The position numbers and the translations under genes are program-made. Positions 19,425-21,939 of a stretch of 21,939 bases of DNA are shown here, in pieces. Position 1 is the stretch's first letter, and each line of letters opens with the position of its first letter. The notes beneath the pieces are model-generated. The model made no database searches. It was not told where the DNA came from and saw nothing but the letters and a program-made list of their open reading frames with translations. The DNA lies in the NCBI GenBank assembly GCA_030040865.1, contig JASHSX010000038.1:1-21939 (forward strand). Direction: 5' to 3'. Source of the DNA: Thermoplasmata archaeon. GTDB lineage: Archaea > Thermoplasmatota > Thermoplasmata > Lutacidiplasmatales > UBA184.

Positions 19425-21939
19425 GCGCAACGGCGCTCCCCCCGAGGTTCGAACCGGGGGCGATCGAGTCGCGCTGGCAGGCCGAATGGGACCGGCACGG
19501 GGTCTCGCGGGGGCCCGACCGCCCCGGACCGAAGCGGTTCTCGCTCGTCCTCCCGCCGCCGAACGTGACCGGGGTCCTCACCCTCGGACACATGCTCGGC
19601 GACACGGTGATGGACGTGCTCGTCCGGCGGCGCCGCATGCAGGGGGCCTCGACCCTCTGGGTCCCCGGGCTCGACCACGCCGGGCTCGCGACCCAGGTCG
19701 AGGTACGGAGACGGTTCCAGCGCGAGGGCGTCGCCTTCGACGACCTGCCTCGCGAGGAGGCCCTCGCGGCGATCGTCCGCTGGAAGGAAGAGCACGAGGC
19801 GAGGATCCTCGCCCAGACCCGGGCCGGCGGGTTCTCGGTCGACTGGTCCCGGTACCGCTACACGATGGACCCGGCGTCGGCCCGGGCGACGCGGGAGGCG
19901 TTCGTGCGACTGTACCGCGACGGCCTCATCTACCGGGGCGAGCGGCTCGTCAACTGGGACCCCCGCCTGCGCACGGCGCTCTCCGACCTCGAGGTCGTCC
20001 ATCGCGACGAGGAGGGGACGCTCCTCTACGTGCGGTACCCGTGGGCGGACGGCACCCCCGGGGGCTTGGAGGTCGCGACCGTGCGACCGGAGACGATCTT
20101 CGGCGACGTCGCGGTCGCCGTGCACCCGGACGACGCCCGTCACCGGGACGCGATCGGCCGTTCGGTCGTGATCCCGCTCACCGGGCGCACCGGTCCGGTG
20201 ATCGCCGACTCCGCCGTGGACCCCGCGTTCGGCGCGGGCGCGCTCAAGATCACGCCCCGTCACGACGAGGTCGATCGCGAGATCTCCCTCCGCCATCCGG
20301 AGCTCACGAACCCTCCCGAGATCTTTGACGACGTCGCGCGGCTGATCGGCGACTGGGTGCCGGCGGAGTTCCGCGGCCTCGACCGGGACGCGGGGCGCGA
20401 AGCGGTCACCGCGGCGCTCGAACGCGAGGGCTTCCTCCTGCGGCGTGAGTCGTACCGCCACTCGGTCGCGCGCTCCGAGCGCTCCGACGCGGTCATCGAG
20501 CCGCGGCTCTCCTGGCAGTGGTTCGTGAAGATGGCCCCGCTCGCCGAGCCGGTGCTCGCGGCGGTGCGCGGCGGCGCGATCCGGATCCACCCCGACCGGT
20601 GGGAGCCTTCGTTCTTCCGGTGGATGGAGGGGATCCACGACTGGTGCATCTCGCGGCAGGTGCTCTGGGGCCACCCCGTTCCGGTGGCGCGGTGCCGGGC
20701 GTGCGGCCGCGACACGGTCGAGATCGAGATCCCCGTCGCCTGCGCGCACTGCGGCTCCCGAGAGCTCGAGAGCGACCCGGACGTCCTCGACGCCTGGTTC
20801 TCGTCGTGGCTGTGGCCGTTCTCGGCGCTCGGGTGGCCGGAACCGACCGCCGAGCTCGAGCGGTACTACCCGACGAACGTGCTGGTCACCGGCCGCGACA
20901 TCATGTTCTTCTGGGTCGCCCGGATGATGATGGCCGGCTACTACTTCCGGGGGGATCGGCCGTTCTCCGACGTCTACCTGACCGGCATGCTGCGGGACGA
21001 CCTCGGCCGCCGGATGTCGAAGCACCTCGGGAACTCTCCGGACCCCCTCGAGCTCGTCCGGGAGCGGGGGGCGGACACGCTCCGGTTCGCGCTCGTCTTC
21101 CCGAACCCGACCGGGGAGGACGGACCGTTCGGCACCGCGCAGCTCGACGGCGCGCGCAATTTCTTGACGAAGCTGTGGAACCTCGTTCGATTCGGGCTCG
21201 CCTACGTGCCGCCCGGGGCCCGACCGCCCGAGCCGCCGCGGCTCGGACCCGAGAGCCCGCTCGAGGACCGGTGGATCCTCACCCGGTACCGACGGGCCGC
21301 CGAGGAGGTCGACCGCGCGCTCGACGAGTTCGAGCCGAGCCGGGCGGCCACGGCGCTCTACGGGTTCGTCTGGCACGACCTCGCCGACCGGTACGTGGAG
21401 ATGGCGAAGGAGACCCTGCAGGGAAAGCGCGGGGAACCTGCCCAGCGCGAGGCCCGTGCGGTGCTCGCGTTCGTCCTCGAGCGGACGCTTCGGCGCCTCC
21501 ACCCGTTCGTCCCGCACGTCACGGAAGAGCTCTGGCACGCGCTGCCGCACGAGGGCGAGCTCCTCGCGACGGCGCCGTGGCCGGCGCCGGACGAGGTAGC
21601 GCTCGACCCGGTCGCCGAGGTCGAGATGGCGCCGATCCTGGAGACGATCCACCTGCTCCGCAACCTCCGCGCCGAGGGCAAGCTGCCTCCCGAGGCGGTG
21701 CCCGCCGCCTGGGTCCGACCGAGCGGGGCCGAGGTCGAGCGCCTCCTCACGGCCGAGCGCACCACGATCGAGCGCCTCGCCAAGGTGCATCCGCTGGGGT
21801 TCCTCGGTCCGTCCGACCCGCCGCCGGCGGAGACCGGGCGCCGGGTCGCTCCGGCCGGAGAGTGTTTCCTCGCCCGGCCCACCCCGACCGCCGCGGACTC
21901 GGCCGCCCTCGAGCGGGAACGAGAGACGCTGGCGGCCCT
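19421..21939 (+). CDS. valS: Valyl-tRNA synthetase (3' end outside the window)
   Basis: About 839 codons of a class I synthetase that charges tRNA-Val. The start LPPRFEPGAIESRWQAEW matches the ValRS N-terminus. PPPNVTGVLTLGHMLGD carries the HIGH-type motif as TLGH (54-57). WVPGLDHAGLATQ follows, and RPETIFGDVAVAVHPDD opens the editing domain. A four-cysteine zinc knuckle lies at 425/428/441/444. VLDAWFSSWLWPFSALGWP and NVLVTGRDIMFFWVARMM precede the KMSKS-type RMSKH (531-535). The C-terminal anticodon domain starts near ARNFLTKLWNLVRF. No ATG, GTG or TTG precedes the conserved N-terminus in frame. CTG 19421 (CTGA overlap with the permease stop) with GGAGG 8 nt upstream is proposed. Confidence 0.92.
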   Translation, partial: MSATALPPRFEPGAIESRWQAEWDRHGVSRGPDRPGPKRFSLVLPPPNVTGVLTLGHMLGDTVMDVLVRRRRMQGASTLWVPGLDHAGLATQVEVRRRFQREGVAFDDLPREEALAAIVRWKEEHEARILAQTRAGGFSVDWSRYRYTMDPASARATREAFVRLYRDGLIYRGERLVNWDPRLRTALSDLEVVHRDEEGTLLYVRYPWADGTPGGLEVATVRPETIFGDVAVAVHPDDARHRDAIGRSVVIPLTGRTGPVIADSAVDPAFGAGALKITPRHDEVDREISLRHPELTNPPEIFDDVARLIGDWVPAEFRGLDRDAGREAVTAALEREGFLLRRESYRHSVARSERSDAVIEPRLSWQWFVKMAPLAEPVLAAVRGGAIRIHPDRWEPSFFRWMEGIHDWCISRQVLWGHPVPVARCRACGRDTVEIEIPVACAHCGSRELESDPDVLDAWFSSWLWPFSALGWPEPTAELERYYPTNVLVTGRDIMFFWVARMMMAGYYFRGDRPFSDVYLTGMLRDDLGRRMSKHLGNSPDPLELVRERGADTLRFALVFPNPTGEDGPFGTAQLDGARNFLTKLWNLVRFGLAYVPPGARPPEPPRLGPESPLEDRWILTRYRRAAEEVDRALDEFEPSRAATALYGFVWHDLADRYVEMAKETLQGKRGEPAQREARAVLAFVLERTLRRLHPFVPHVTEELWHALPHEGELLATAPWPAPDEVALDPVAEVEMAPILETIHLLRNLRAEGKLPPEAVPAAWVRPSGAEVERLLTAERTTIERLAKVHPLGFLGPSDPPPAETGRRVAPAGECFLARPTPTAADSAALERERETLAA

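Noticed and set aside
19325..21790. 821-codon open frame antisense to valS
   Set aside because: It has the same compositional artefact; valS on the plus strand has all synthetase motifs.

Overview
The window is a gene-dense, very GC-rich stretch of an archaeal chromosome. Archaeal markers are the thermosome, ribosomal protein L21e, RNA polymerase subunit F (Rpb4), archaeal-type Pus10, a TtuA/NcsA-type tRNA thiolase, a DUF655 protein, and TATA-like boxes about 25-29 nt upstream of many first genes. A short coiled gene resembling the DUF6015 group, together with leaderless-looking starts, suggests a high-GC member of the Thermoplasmata/Thermoplasmatota. That placement is inference. Coding density is high and no intergenic gap exceeds about 150 bases. 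I see no tRNA, rRNA, CRISPR array or insertion sequence.

Layout. 1-311 is the 3' end of a ThyX-like gene. 329-2467 (minus) holds a DAO-family FAD oxidoreductase behind a XerA-type tyrosine recombinase. 2567-5258 (plus) is a tightly coupled trio: tRNA 2-thiolation enzyme, 3-hydroxyacyl-CoA dehydrogenase and PrsW-like membrane protease, each joined by 4-nt stop/start overlaps. 5266-5667 (minus) is the DUF6015-like gene. 5782-9053 (plus) is an information-processing operon: pus10, rpl21e, rpoF, DUF655, rsmA. 9183-10652 (plus) encodes a secreted acid-phosphatase/phospholipase-C-type phosphoesterase fused to a pentapeptide-repeat tail, behind an AT-rich promoter.

10762-12733 (minus) is an arsenic-resistance operon: arsenite methyltransferase ArsM, thioredoxin-type arsenate reductase ArsC and an aquaglyceroporin in the position where a pump would be expected. 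Each pair shares a GTGA overlap. A divergent HxlR-type, cysteine-rich regulator (12798-13133) faces it across a perfect 7+7 palindrome that overlaps the arsM TATA element. ArsC would reduce arsenate to arsenite, which could leave through the channel or be methylated by ArsM. The regulator is a candidate arsenite sensor.

13263-14885 is a thermosome subunit with a strong TATA box and a downstream 11-bp hairpin. It is followed by an orphan 133-aa gene, a class II lysyl-tRNA synthetase, an ABC ATPase/permease pair and a valyl-tRNA synthetase that runs off the window. The valS gene has no ATG/GTG/TTG at its expected start. A CTG overlapping the permease stop, with a well-placed GGAGG, is the best candidate.

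The strongest leads are the arsenic island with its HxlR regulator and palindrome, the phosphoesterase-pentapeptide fusion, and the CTG start of valS.
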